DNA of 64,000 bases, from positions 248,001 to 312,000 of the forward strand of contig NZ_BPQQ01000031.1 in the NCBI RefSeq assembly GCF_022179325.1, given 5' to 3'. Positions 43,464 to 52,473 of the stretch are shown here, piece by piece. The first letter of the stretch is position 1. Each line of letters begins with the position of its first letter. The position numbers and the translations under genes were made by a program. Under the pieces are notes generated by a model. The model was not told where the DNA came from, ran no database searches, and worked only from the letters and a program-made list of their open reading frames with translations. Origin of the DNA: Methylobacterium isbiliense (GTDB lineage Bacteria > Pseudomonadota > Alphaproteobacteria > Rhizobiales > Beijerinckiaceae).

Positions 43464-45539
43464 ATGGCCGGCAGCACGACCGAGCGTCAGGACACCCGCC
43501 CCGGGGCGAACCCCTTCGCGGAGGCGAGCTGGACCACGCCGTTCGGGCTGCCGCCCTTTGAGCGGATCGCGCCGGAGCATTACGAGCCGGCCTTCGCGGA
43601 GGCGCTGACCGCGCACGAGGCCGAAATCGCCGCCATCGCGCGCGATCCGGCGGCACCGACCTTCGCCAACACGGTCGCGGCGCTGGAGCGGTCGGGCCAG
43701 GCGCTCAAGCGCGTCGGCGCGACCTTCTTCAACGTCGCGGGCAGCCACACCAACCCGGATCTTCAGGCGGTGGAGCGGGTCATGGCCCCGCGGCTCGCGC
43801 GCCACCGCAGCGCGCTCTTCCTCAACCCGGACCTGTGGGCGCGCGTCTCGGCCGTGAGCGAGGAGGGTCTCTCCGCGGAGGAACGCCGCGTGCTCGACCG
43901 CTACCGCACGCTGTTTCGGCGCGCCGGCGCCGACCTCGCGCCCGCCGACAAGGAACGCGTCGCGGCGATCAACGCGCGGCTGGCCGAACTCGGCACCCGC
44001 TTCTCCCAGAACCTGCTCGCCGACGAGAGCGCCTTCGTGCTGCCGCTGGAGGGCGAGGCGGATCTCGCCGGCCTGCCGCCCTTCCTGCGCACGGCGGCGG
44101 CGCGCGCCGCCGCGGAGCGGGGGCTCTCCGGCCACGTCATCACCCTGTCGCGCTCGCTGATCGAGCCGTTCCTTGTCTTCTCCACTCGCCGCGACCTGCG
44201 CGAGCGCGCCTACACGGCCTGGATCCGCCGCGGCGAGAACGGCGGCGAGACCGACAACCGCGCCATCATCGCCGAGACGATGCGGCTGCGTGCCGAGCGG
44301 GCGCGGCTCCTCGGCTACGAGTCCTACGCCGCGTTCAAGCTCGCCGACACGATGGCGCAGACGCCCGAGGCCGCCATGGCGCTGCTGCGCGACGTCTGGG
44401 GGCCGGCCCGCGCCCGCGCGGCGGCCGAGCGCGACCGGCTGCAGGAGATGGTCCGGCGCGAGGGCGGCAACTTCGACCTCGCCGCCTGGGATTGGCGCCA
44501 CTACGCCGAGAAGCTGCGCAAGGCCGAGCACGACCTCGACGAGGGCGAGATCAAGCCGTACCTGCCGCTCGACGGCGTCATCGCGGCGAGCTTCGACACG
44601 GCGCAGCGCCTGTTCGGCCTCTCGTTCGAGGAGGTGTCGGACGTGCCCCGCTACCATCCCGACGTGCGGGCCTGGGTGGTGCGCGACAGCGACGGCTCGG
44701 AGATCGGCCTCTTCCTCGGCGATTATTTCGCCCGCGCCAGCAAGCGATCGGGCGCCTGGATGAGCGCCTTCCGCTCGCAGGAACGCCTGACGGGCGAGGT
44801 GAAGCCGATCATCGTCAACGTGATGAACTTCGCCAAGGGCGGGGAGGACGAGCCGGCGCTGCTGTCCTTCGACGATGCGCGCACGCTCTTCCACGAGTTC
44901 GGCCATGCGCTGCACGGCCTCCTGTCGGACGTCACCTACCCGCTTCTGGCCGGCACCGCGGTGGCGGGGGACTTCGTGGAACTGCCCTCGCAGCTCTACG
45001 AGCACTGGCTGGAGCAGCCGCAGGTGCTGCGGGCGCATGCCCGGCACTACCGCACGGCCGAGCCCATGCCAGAGGCGCTGCTCCAGCGGATGCTGGCCGC
45101 CCGCACCTTCAACCAGGGCTTCGCCACGGTGGAATACACGGCCTCGGCCATCGTCGACCTCGACCTGCATCTCGCGCAGCAGGAGGCGGAAGCCGGGCTC
45201 GACGTGCCGGCCTTCGAGGCCGAGGCCCTGCGGCGGATCGCGATGCCGGCCGAGATCAGCATGCGCCACCGCTCGCCGCACTTCGCCCACATCTTCTCGG
45301 GCGAGGGCTACGCGGCGGGGTACTACTCCTATCTGTGGTCGGAGGTGCTGGATGCGGACGCCTTCGACGCCTTCCGGGAGGCCGGCGACATCTTCGACCC
45401 GGCGACGGCCGGGCGGCTGCGGGAGTTCGTCTACGGAGCGGGCAACCTGCGCGATGCGCGCGAGGCCTACACGGCCTTCCGCGGGCGGCTGCCGAGCATC
45501 GAGCCGCTGCTGCGCAAGCGGGGGTTGATGGCCGCGTGA
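43464..45539 (+). CDS. M3-family metallopeptidase (oligopeptidase A / Dcp-like)
   Basis: The protein has 691 residues. The ATG at 43464 has AGGA at a good distance; an ATG at 43434 lacks a ribosome site. The zinc motif HEFGHALHGL lies near residue 476 with the third ligand Glu in GDFVELPSQLYEHW. The substrate-binding motif FSGEGYAAGYYSYLWSEVLD is close to the end. It degrades short peptides in the cytoplasm. Full length for the family. Confidence 0.95.
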   Translation: MAGSTTERQDTRPGANPFAEASWTTPFGLPPFERIAPEHYEPAFAEALTAHEAEIAAIARDPAAPTFANTVAALERSGQALKRVGATFFNVAGSHTNPDLQAVERVMAPRLARHRSALFLNPDLWARVSAVSEEGLSAEERRVLDRYRTLFRRAGADLAPADKERVAAINARLAELGTRFSQNLLADESAFVLPLEGEADLAGLPPFLRTAAARAAAERGLSGHVITLSRSLIEPFLVFSTRRDLRERAYTAWIRRGENGGETDNRAIIAETMRLRAERARLLGYESYAAFKLADTMAQTPEAAMALLRDVWGPARARAAAERDRLQEMVRREGGNFDLAAWDWRHYAEKLRKAEHDLDEGEIKPYLPLDGVIAASFDTAQRLFGLSFEEVSDVPRYHPDVRAWVVRDSDGSEIGLFLGDYFARASKRSGAWMSAFRSQERLTGEVKPIIVNVMNFAKGGEDEPALLSFDDARTLFHEFGHALHGLLSDVTYPLLAGTAVAGDFVELPSQLYEHWLEQPQVLRAHARHYRTAEPMPEALLQRMLAARTFNQGFATVEYTASAIVDLDLHLAQQEAEAGLDVPAFEAEALRRIAMPAEISMRHRSPHFAHIFSGEGYAAGYYSYLWSEVLDADAFDAFREAGDIFDPATAGRLREFVYGAGNLRDAREAYTAFRGRLPSIEPLLRKRGLMAA

Positions 45540-45605
45540 GCCGGTAACGGTTCGGTAAACAAACGTCCTTACCAAAAGCTTCCAGTGGAGTTGGGAAGCT
45601 TCGTC

Positions 45606-46442
45606 ATGAGCGACGGCAAGGATCAGGCCGGTGCTGCCCCGGCCAAGGAAGCGGCGGCGAATCCCGAGGTGTCGGCGCCCAAGCGCCGCTTTCCCCGCCT
45701 GAAGCTGCGCCCGCCCGTGGCCGCGGCGCTCTTCGGTGGGATGTGCCTGGGTGCGTTCGGGGGTGGTGCCGGTGCCGCCCTGCTCACCAAGGGCGCGCGG
45801 ACTGAGCGGCCCGCGATCACCCAGGCCGACTGGAAGAAGCTCGCCACCCGGCTCGATGCGCAGGCCGCCGAATCGGCCCGCCTCGCCACCGACCTGAAGC
45901 TCCTGCGGGACCGCGCCGGCGAGGCCGCCGAGGCCGCCGAGAAGGGCCGGGCCGAGACCACGACCCGGCTCGGCCAGATCGGCGAGCGCCTCGACAAGCT
46001 CCAGAAGCTCGGCACCGAGACCACCGCCAAGATGGCCGGGCTCGGCGAGAAGCTCGACCTCGTGGACCGCGAACAGGCCGCGCGGGTCACCGCGCTCGGC
46101 GAGCGTGTCGAGAAGACGCGCAGCGCGGCCCCTGCCCCGGTGGCCGCAGCGCCGACGCCGGCTCCGGCCCCCGTCGCCAAGGCGGCCGCGCCGGAGCCCG
46201 CCCTCACCGGCAGCCTGCCGGAGCGCCCCGTGGCGAAGCCCGCGCCGGCGACCGTGGAGAACTGGATCCTGCGCGACGTCTATGACGGGGTTGCGATGAT
46301 CGAGAGCCGCAACCAGCGCCTGCTCGAGATCGGGCCGGGCGACACGATTCCGGGCGTCGGCCGCGTGGAAGCGGTCGAACGGCGCGGCAAGAGCTGGGTG
46401 GTGGTGACCAGCAAGGGCGTGATCACGCCGCACGCATGGTGA
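45606..46442 (+). CDS. membrane-anchored coiled-coil protein, function unknown
   Basis: The protein has 278 residues from the ATG at 45606. A basic cytoplasmic start (PKRRFPRLKLRPP) precedes one membrane segment (AALFGGMCLGAFGGGAGAAL). A coiled coil follows (about 75-165, TRLDAQAAESARLATDLKLL) and then an Ala/Pro linker. The small C-terminal beta domain includes NWILRDVYDGVAMIESRNQR and IGPGDTIPGVGRVEAVERRG. This layout is seen in alphaproteobacterial envelope proteins. No catalytic motif is visible. Confidence 0.75.
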   Translation: MSDGKDQAGAAPAKEAAANPEVSAPKRRFPRLKLRPPVAAALFGGMCLGAFGGGAGAALLTKGARTERPAITQADWKKLATRLDAQAAESARLATDLKLLRDRAGEAAEAAEKGRAETTTRLGQIGERLDKLQKLGTETTAKMAGLGEKLDLVDREQAARVTALGERVEKTRSAAPAPVAAAPTPAPAPVAKAAAPEPALTGSLPERPVAKPAPATVENWILRDVYDGVAMIESRNQRLLEIGPGDTIPGVGRVEAVERRGKSWVVVTSKGVITPHAW

Positions 46443-46461
46443 GGCCCAGGCGGTGCGGGGC

Positions 46462-46635
46462 TCAGGCCGCCGCGATCGGCTTGGTCGCCTTCGGCGGCAC
46501 GGTCAGCCCCTCGCGCAGCCGCCGACGGCCGCGCGCCACGGCCTTGCCGCGCTCGGCCGCGCTCGGATGAAGCAGCTCGGCGAGGCGGGCCAGGGACTGA
46601 AGGTCGTCGAGGTGGCTGGCGTCGAAGTCGGGCAT
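46462..46635 (-). CDS. small conserved-looking protein
   Basis: The protein has 57 residues from the ATG at 46635. It is helical: FDASHLDDLQSLARLAELLH, then ERGKAVARGRRRLREGLTVP. Strong bias to GC-ending codons supports translation. It converges on the coiled-coil gene with a 19-bp gap. Function unknown. The 240 bp upstream (46636-46876) include a promoter-like AT-richer stretch but no other gene. Confidence 0.55.
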   Translation of the reverse strand: MPDFDASHLDDLQSLARLAELLHPSAAERGKAVARGRRRLREGLTVPPKATKPIAAA

Positions 46636-46876
46636 GGGTTCCCCCGGGCGGCTCGCCCGTGGCTGGTCGGGATACGCACACGCATACTGGATACTCGACA
46701 ACGAGCGTCGGACTGAACAGTTCCGCTTCCGGGCGGGTAGCAAGAGAAAAAGTTCTACTCCCGCCGCGCAAGAAATCGAACGCTGCTTTCCGCAGTCCTA
46801 AGCCGATGTCCGCAAGTCGGATGTGCGGCAGCGCACGCGCTCACCGTGCTGCGGCGCAGCGAAGACGGTGGCAAGC

Positions 46877-47752
46877 TCAGAACGCCAGAACGTGAGAGGG
46901 CTGCCCGCGGATTCCGAGGTCGACCGCGAAGAGGTGGCCGGCCATCGGATCGAGCCCGGGATCGCGGTCGCGCCGCGCGGTGGTGATGGCGAGCGTGCCC
47001 AGGTCCGGTCCCATGAAGGTGCAATGCGTCACCAGCGCCGTCGGCACCGGGACGACGAGCACCGCCTCGCCGTCCGGCGTGAACCGCGTGATGCGCGAAC
47101 CGCCGTAATGGCAGACCCAGAGACAGCCCTCCGCATCCACGGTCAGGCCGTCCGGCTTGCCCCAGCCGGGTTCGAACCGCACGACCGTGCGCGCGTCGCC
47201 GACGCGGCCTTGCGCCAGCGCATGGGCGCGGACCGTGCCGGCCGCCGTATCAACAGTGTAGAGCGTGCGCCCGTCCGGCGCCGCGGCGGGGCCGTTGGTC
47301 ACCGGCATGGACCCGCCGAAGCAGGTGTGATCCCGGCCGTCCCAGCGGTGGAACGTGCCCGTCGGCTCCGATCCGGCCTCGTCCATGCTGCCGAAATACA
47401 GCGCCCCGTCCGGCCCGGCATGGCCGCCGTTGAGGCGGTTGCCGGGCCGGGCCGGCTCCGGCACCAGCACCGTCTCGCAATGGCCGTCGGCCACGCGCAG
47501 GCGGGCGAGGCCGGAGCGGAAGCCCGCCACAACCGTGCCGGGATCCTGCGTCAGCGCCACGAAGCCGGGCGGCTCGCCGAGCGCGAGGCGCTGCGGTTCG
47601 CCGGATCCCGGCCGGTGACGCCACAGCGCCGGATTCTCGACATCGACCCACAGGAGCGTGCCGGTGCGGTGATCCCACACGGCCTGCTCGCCGAGCGTGC
47701 AGCCGCAGGCGGCCGCCACGCGCGGCGTCTGCGGGTGGATACGGGGTGACAT
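46877..47752 (-). CDS. SMP-30/gluconolactonase-like sugar lactonase
   Basis: The protein has 291 residues from the ATG at 47752. It is a six-bladed beta-propeller of the SMP-30 family: LGEQAVWDHRTGTLLWVDVE (metal-ligand Glu), then GNRLNGGHAGPDGALYFGSM, VTNGPAAAPDGRTLY and KPDGLTVDAEGCLWVCHYGG. Members hydrolyse sugar-acid lactones with a divalent metal. No obvious operon partners. The preceding small gene reads the same way. Confidence 0.92.
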   Translation of the reverse strand: MSPRIHPQTPRVAAACGCTLGEQAVWDHRTGTLLWVDVENPALWRHRPGSGEPQRLALGEPPGFVALTQDPGTVVAGFRSGLARLRVADGHCETVLVPEPARPGNRLNGGHAGPDGALYFGSMDEAGSEPTGTFHRWDGRDHTCFGGSMPVTNGPAAAPDGRTLYTVDTAAGTVRAHALAQGRVGDARTVVRFEPGWGKPDGLTVDAEGCLWVCHYGGSRITRFTPDGEAVLVVPVPTALVTHCTFMGPDLGTLAITTARRDRDPGLDPMAGHLFAVDLGIRGQPSHVLAF

Positions 47753-47808
47753 CGGGCTCCTCCGGCACGCACGGGCGGGCCGGTGAAACGTCCGGACGGG
47801 CGGCCGGT

Positions 47809-47991
47809 TCAGTCGCGCGCGATGCGGGCCGCCTGCGCCATGCGGATGAGTTCGCGGGCGGTCAGGCCGCGATGTTCCTGCGCCCGTTCGGGCGGCGGGC
47901 TGGTGATCGGCCGAGGCGCCGATTCGGGCGCGAGGCGACGCCCCTGGTCCCGAAATACGCCGATGTGCCAAGCCTTTGCCAAAGCTCTCAT
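47809..47991 (-). CDS. possible small protein upstream of the lactonase gene
   Basis: The frame has 60 residues from an ATG at 47991: MRALAKAWHIGVFRDQGRRL, then LTARELIRMAQAARIARD. The C-terminal amphipathic helix looks real, but there is no family match and the ribosome site is weak. It could be chance in high-GC DNA. Confidence 0.35.
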   Translation of the reverse strand: MRALAKAWHIGVFRDQGRRLAPESAPRPITSPPPERAQEHRGLTARELIRMAQAARIARD

Positions 47992-48169
47992 TGTTGCCCC
48001 CGGGCTTCGGAAAGTGACCGGAAACTACCAAAGCTTCGCCCTAGGCGACATTCTTGAAGCCTAGGCACGCTGCCCTACCCGGCCCTGCCGAGGGCGATTT
48101 TTGCGAGGCTCCTGCCTGCGGATCGCCGCCGGCGGCGTGTGCCGGCGCGGGAGTCCGAGGCGGGCCGTG

Positions 48170-49069
48170 TCAGCGCGTATCCTCCTGCAGCAGTTCGGTG
48201 TTGATCGCGAAGGCCGCCATCGCGCCCTCGGCAGCGGCGACGATCGCGAACTGCACGCGGCGCGAGGCGTCGCCCGCCACGTAGAGCCCCGGCACGTTCG
48301 TCTGCTCGTAGTCGCGCGTCGGCACGGTTCCTTTCGCGCTCAGATCGCAGCCGAGGCGACGCACGAGATCCGAGGGGGCACATTCAGCGGGCGCGAAGAA
48401 CAGCGCCTGGCAGGGGAGGTCGCCCCCGTCGCGAAAGCGCACGCGCGCCAAGCGCCCGCCTTCGCCTTCGAGCCCTTCGAGCGGGCGCTCGTCGAGCCGG
48501 ATGCCCTGGCGGGCGAGGCGGGCGCGGTCCTCTTCGGCCAAGTCATGCGCCGGACCATCGGTGCAGAGCGTGAGGTCGCGGCTCCAGGCGGTGAGTTCGA
48601 GCGCGAGGCCCTTGGCCCGGCTGCCGGGACCGTAGACGGCGATGGGCGCGTCCCGGTTCTCGTAGCCGTCGCAATAGGGACAGTGATGGACGCCGTGGCC
48701 CCAGAAGGTCTCGAAACCCGCGATGGGCGGCAAGGCGGTCGAGAGGCCGGTGGCAAGCACCAGACGGCGGGCGTGCTCCCGGCGGCCGTCCGCCAGCGTC
48801 ACCGAAAAGCCGGTCTCGCCGCGTTCGGCATCCACCGCCTCCCCCACATCCACCGTCACGGTGGGATAGCGGGCGATCTCGGCACGGGCGGCGTCGCGCA
48901 GGGCCCCCGGCGGCGTGCCGTCGTGGCCGAGATAACCGTTCATGCGCGGGGTCACCGCGTTGCGTGGCCGTTCCGCATCGATGAGGAGGACGCGGCGCCG
49001 GCAGCGCCCCAGAATGAGGGCGGCGCTGAGCCCCGCCGGCCCGCCGCCCACGATGATGACGTCATGCAT
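48170..49069 (-). CDS. thioredoxin-reductase-like FAD/NAD(P) oxidoreductase
   Basis: The protein has 299 residues. The FAD motif GGGPAGLSAALILGRC is at the start, the redox pair is CPYC in HHCPYCDGYENRD, and the second FAD motif is LYVAGDASR near the end. The NAD(P) site (AVYGPGSRAKGLALEL) departs from the standard GGGDSA of true thioredoxin reductases, so the partner may differ. Length is slightly short of TrxB. It stands alone on the minus strand. Confidence 0.9.
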   Translation of the reverse strand: MHDVIIVGGGPAGLSAALILGRCRRRVLLIDAERPRNAVTPRMNGYLGHDGTPPGALRDAARAEIARYPTVTVDVGEAVDAERGETGFSVTLADGRREHARRLVLATGLSTALPPIAGFETFWGHGVHHCPYCDGYENRDAPIAVYGPGSRAKGLALELTAWSRDLTLCTDGPAHDLAEEDRARLARQGIRLDERPLEGLEGEGGRLARVRFRDGGDLPCQALFFAPAECAPSDLVRRLGCDLSAKGTVPTRDYEQTNVPGLYVAGDASRRVQFAIVAAAEGAMAAFAINTELLQEDTR

Positions 49070-49157
49070 GGTCGCCCCCGTTGCGGCCCCTCAGGCGGGT
49101 AGACGCCGGGGCGGCCCCAAGGGTCCGGAGGAGGCGCGAGAAAAAACCCGTCCGCCG

Positions 49158-49616
49158 TCAGTTCCGCTCATCGGGCAGGGGCGGCAAGGGCTGCACGGCG
49201 ATGCCCTCCTCCAGGAGGGCGCGGGCATCGTCGAGGCTGGCCTCGCCGTAGATCGAGCGGCTCTCGATCTCACCATAATGCATCCGCCGCGCCTCCTCGG
49301 CGAAGCGCGGGCCGACATGGTCGGAGGTGCGGGCGACGTGCTCGTGCAGGCTCTTGAGCATGGCGCGCAACTGCCGCTCCGGTTCCGACATCAGCCGGAC
49401 GGGCTCGGGCGCCGCCTGCGGCGCGGCCGGCGCCGGCACGGGCGCAGCCTCGCGGCGGCCGAGCGCGGGGGCCATGATGCGCTTGGTCACCTTCGGGCTG
49501 TCGCAGTGCGGGCACGTTACGAGGCCGCGCGCGGCCTGCGCGTCGTAGGAATCGCCGGACGGGAACCAGCTCTCGAATTCGTGGCCGGCCTCGCAGGCCA
49601 GTGCATAGCGGATCAT
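49158..49616 (-). CDS. DUF1178 family protein
   Basis: The protein has 152 residues from the ATG at 49616. It has the family start MIRYALACEAGHEFESWFPS, a zinc-ribbon-like CPHCDSPKVTKRIMAPAL and a C-terminal helical part (GPRFAEEARRMHYGEIESRS). Function is unknown. It is commonly found next to the nitrilase and glutaredoxin genes, as here, on one strand. Confidence 0.9.
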   Translation of the reverse strand: MIRYALACEAGHEFESWFPSGDSYDAQAARGLVTCPHCDSPKVTKRIMAPALGRREAAPVPAPAAPQAAPEPVRLMSEPERQLRAMLKSLHEHVARTSDHVGPRFAEEARRMHYGEIESRSIYGEASLDDARALLEEGIAVQPLPPLPDERN

Positions 49617-49708
49617 GCGCAACAATATCGGGACGGGGTGGCGGCGGCGCGAGAGGGCGGGCGCCGAAATCGTGCGGGGCGCGCCGGGTGCGGCGAACGT
49701 CCGCGGCC

Positions 49709-50548
49709 TCAGCCCTTCGCCGTCTCCACCGTGAAGGGACGCGCGTGGCGCAGGGCGGGGATCCGGGCGCGGGCCTCGGCCACGAGACCGAGGTCGATCT
49801 CGGCCAGGATCACGCCCGGCTCGGCCCCGCCCGCATCCGCGAGCACCCGGCCCCAGGGATCGACGATCAGCGAGTGGCCGTAGGTCTCCCGCCCGTCCTC
49901 GTGCCGGCCGCCCTGTGCGGCGGAGATCATGAAGGAGCCGGTTTCGATCGCCCGGGCGCGCTGGAGCACGTGCCAATGCGCCTCGCCGGTCTGGCGGGTG
50001 AAGGCGGCGGGCGCGGTCAGGATCTCGGCTCCGGCTTCGGCCAGCGCCCGGTAGAGGGCGGGAAAGCGCACGTCGTAGCAGATGGCGATGCCGAGCCGCG
50101 CCCAGGGCAGGTCGGCCACCACCGCGCAGGCTCCGCCCGTGTAGGTGGCCGATTCCCGCCAGCTCTCGCCGTTCGGCAGATCGACGTCGTAGAGGTGGAG
50201 CTTGTCGTAGGTGCCCGCGACATTGCCCTCGCGGTCGATCAGGAAGGCGCGGTTGGCCACCTTGTCGCCGTGGCGCACGGCGAGCGAGCCCACATGGACC
50301 ACGACCTCGTGCGCGCGCGCCGCCTCGCGCAGGCCGGCGAGGGTCACGTCCTGCTCCGGCACAGTGATCTTGTCGAACAGGGCCTCGCGGCTGCGCTCCA
50401 GGAGCGAGGTCATCTCGGGAGTCTGCACGTACTGCGCACCCCGCGACGCGGCCTCCCGCACGGCGGCAACCGCCGCATCCCGATTGCGCACCGGGTCGCG
50501 GCCCGAGCGCATCTGGACGCAGGCGGCGACGAAGCGAGGTGAGGTCAT
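49709..50548 (-). CDS. carbon-nitrogen hydrolase (nitrilase superfamily)
   Basis: The protein has 279 residues. The catalytic triad is visible: Glu45 (QTPEMTS), Lys116 (YDKLHLYD) and Cys157 (ICYDVRFP). FPALYRALAEAGAEILTAPA and the DPWGRVLA segment match the Nit1/omega-amidase branch, which repairs deaminated glutathione or acts on omega-amides. The glutaredoxin gene 50 bp upstream on the same strand fits a glutathione-related role. Confidence 0.93.
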   Translation of the reverse strand: MTSPRFVAACVQMRSGRDPVRNRDAAVAAVREAASRGAQYVQTPEMTSLLERSREALFDKITVPEQDVTLAGLREAARAHEVVVHVGSLAVRHGDKVANRAFLIDREGNVAGTYDKLHLYDVDLPNGESWRESATYTGGACAVVADLPWARLGIAICYDVRFPALYRALAEAGAEILTAPAAFTRQTGEAHWHVLQRARAIETGSFMISAAQGGRHEDGRETYGHSLIVDPWGRVLADAGGAEPGVILAEIDLGLVAEARARIPALRHARPFTVETAKG

Positions 50549-50602
50549 GAGGCTGTTCCGGAGCGGCGGCTGCCGGACCTTAGCGCAGGAGGCGGGGCCC
50601 GG

Positions 50603-50860
50603 TCAGCCCTGCAGCAGCGGATCGAGCCCGCCCCGGCGGTCGAGGGCGTAGAGGTCGTCGCAGCCGCCCACATGGGTCTCGCCGACGAAGATCTGCGGCA
50701 CGCTGGTGCGTCCGCCCGCGCGCTCGGTCATCTCGCGGCGCGCCCCGGCCTTGGCCTCGACGTCGATCTCCGTGAAGGCGGCCCCCTTCTCCCGCAGGAG
50801 CGACTTGGCCGCCGCGCAATAGGGGCACCAGCTCGTGGTGTAGATCGTGACGGGCTGCAT
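50603..50860 (-). CDS. grxC: glutaredoxin 3
   Basis: The protein has 85 residues, normal for GrxC. The redox motif CPYC is at residues 12-15. The glutathione-binding TSVPQIFVGETHVGGCDDLY follows. It reduces disulfides using glutathione in the cytoplasm. It probably shares a transcript with the nitrilase and DUF1178 genes downstream. Confidence 0.95.
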   Translation of the reverse strand: MQPVTIYTTSWCPYCAAAKSLLREKGAAFTEIDVEAKAGARREMTERAGGRTSVPQIFVGETHVGGCDDLYALDRRGGLDPLLQG

Positions 50861-50932
50861 CCGGCGGCTCGGCGCTCCATGAGGCTCGCCGCCGCATATA
50901 GGTGATCGGCCGCGAAACGGAACCGCGGGCCG

Positions 50933-51289
50933 TCAGGCCGCCATCAGCTTCTCGACCTCGTTGACGAGTTCGCGCAGGTGGAACGGCTTCGAGAGGACCT
51001 TGGCGTCCTTCGGGGCCTTGGAATCGGGGTTGAGGGCCACCGCCGCGAAGCCGGTGATGAACATGACCTTGATGTCGGGGTCGAGTTCGGTGGCGCGGCG
51101 GGCGAGTTCGATCCCGTCCATCTCCGGCATCACGATGTCGGTGAGGAGGAGTTCGAACGGCTCCTCGCGCAGCCGGTTGTAGGCCGACAGCCCGTTGTCG
51201 AACGAGGCGACGTCGTAGCCGGCGTTCTGGAGCGCCTTGGCGAGGAAGCGACGCATGTCGTTGTCGTCTTCCGCGAGGAGGATCTTCAT
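50933..51289 (-). CDS. cpdR: single-domain response regulator CpdR
   Basis: The protein has 118 residues from the ATG at 51289. It is a lone receiver domain with acidic pocket Glu7/Asp8/Asp9, phosphoacceptor Asp51 (LLTDIVMPEMDG), Thr/Ser and Lys101 (KPF). The closing sequence FITGFAAVALNPDSKAPKDA is typical of alphaproteobacterial CpdR. In Caulobacter, unphosphorylated CpdR brings ClpXP to the pole to degrade cell-cycle proteins; the phosphorelay runs through CckA and ChpT. Confidence 0.93.
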   Translation of the reverse strand: MKILLAEDDNDMRRFLAKALQNAGYDVASFDNGLSAYNRLREEPFELLLTDIVMPEMDGIELARRATELDPDIKVMFITGFAAVALNPDSKAPKDAKVLSKPFHLRELVNEVEKLMAA

Positions 51290-51429
51290 CGAGCGGTGTC
51301 CCGGCTGTCGATTCGACGGTTTCTTTTCATAAAGCGGCGACTTGGTAAACAAGGCGTTGACGCGGGGCCGCCGCCCGGGCGATGCCCCCCGCCCGTCGCG
51401 CCCGTCCGGAGGCGCCGCGGGAGGCGGGC

Positions 51430-52359
51430 ATGAGCGAAGGGTCGGACGTGCTGGCGGGAATCGTCGTGTACCATCCCAACGAGGCGCATCTGGCGCGGCT
51501 GGTCACGGCGGTGGCGCCCGACGTGCGCGAGGTCGCGGTCTACGCCAACTCGCCGGTCGGCGCCGCCCTCGCCGAGCGGCTTGCCCAGGCGGCGGGCGAC
51601 ACGCCGGTCGCGGTCCTGGACCCGCAGGGCAATCGCGGGCTGGGCGAGGCCTACAACGCGCTCGCGGCCCGGGCGGAGGCGCAGGGCGACGCGTTCCTGT
51701 TCCTGCTCGATCAGGACAGCCTGCCGGCGCCGGGCGCGGTGCCGGCGCTTGCCGGGATCTTCCGGCAGCTCGCGGCGGCCGGCGAGCGGCCCGCCCTCGT
51801 CGGGGCGCAGCCGGTCGACGCCGAGGGCGCGCCGCTTCCCGTCGCCGCCGCCCCGGCCGGGGCGGGCGCGCCGGCCCGGCGGGCGCGCTTCGCCTACTCG
51901 TCGGGCTCCCTCGTCGGCTGCGCCGCCGCGCGGGCGGTCGGTCCGTTCCGCGCCGACTTCTTCATCGATGCGATCGACGTCGAGTGGGGCCTGCGGGCGG
52001 CGGATCGCGGCCACTCGGTCTGGATCGCGCCGGGCGTGCCGATGCGTCACGACCTCGGGCGCGGCGTCATCCGGCTGCCCTTGGGCCTCACCCTGACCGA
52101 CCAGCCGCCGCGGCGGCTCTACACCTTCATCCGCAACCAGCTGGCGATGCTGCGCCTCGCCCACGTGCCGCCCGCCCACAAGGCCAGGACCCTGGCGCTG
52201 ATGCCGGCGCGGCTCGCCGTCTACCTCGTCCACAACCGCTTCTCCCGCGAGGTCCGCCGGGCGATCGGCCTGGGCCTCGCCGACGGGCTGCGCCACCGCC
52301 TCGGCCCGCCCGACCGCTTGCCGCCACCCTCGCCCGCCGGGCCGCCCGGCGGCCGGTGA
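51430..52359 (+). CDS. family 2 glycosyltransferase (rhamnosyltransferase-like)
   Basis: The protein has 309 residues from the ATG at 51430. Its features include IVVYHPNEAHLARLVTAVAP at the start, the acidic DQD (residues 94-96, FLLDQDSLP) in the place of DxD, and FFIDAIDVEWGLRAADRGHS, typical of RfbN/RfbF-like rhamnosyltransferases. RLYTFIRNQLAMLRL closes the domain. It probably adds a deoxysugar to surface polysaccharide. No other glycan genes are nearby. Confidence 0.9.
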   Translation: MSEGSDVLAGIVVYHPNEAHLARLVTAVAPDVREVAVYANSPVGAALAERLAQAAGDTPVAVLDPQGNRGLGEAYNALAARAEAQGDAFLFLLDQDSLPAPGAVPALAGIFRQLAAAGERPALVGAQPVDAEGAPLPVAAAPAGAGAPARRARFAYSSGSLVGCAAARAVGPFRADFFIDAIDVEWGLRAADRGHSVWIAPGVPMRHDLGRGVIRLPLGLTLTDQPPRRLYTFIRNQLAMLRLAHVPPAHKARTLALMPARLAVYLVHNRFSREVRRAIGLGLADGLRHRLGPPDRLPPPSPAGPPGGR

Positions 52360-52473
52360 GATCGGGTGCTGCGCCGCCCGCGCGCCAGTGGACAGGCCGG
52401 GGTGGCAGCGTCACATTGGTGGGATGCTGTCGCGCAATCGCCCCTTCTCCACCGAGCGAGCCCGGAAGGCCGC

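Noticed and set aside
43449-46433. 994-codon minus-strand frame opposite the M3 peptidase and the coiled-coil protein
   Set aside because: It spans two well-supported plus-strand genes and their spacer and has biased composition only. It is a GC artefact.
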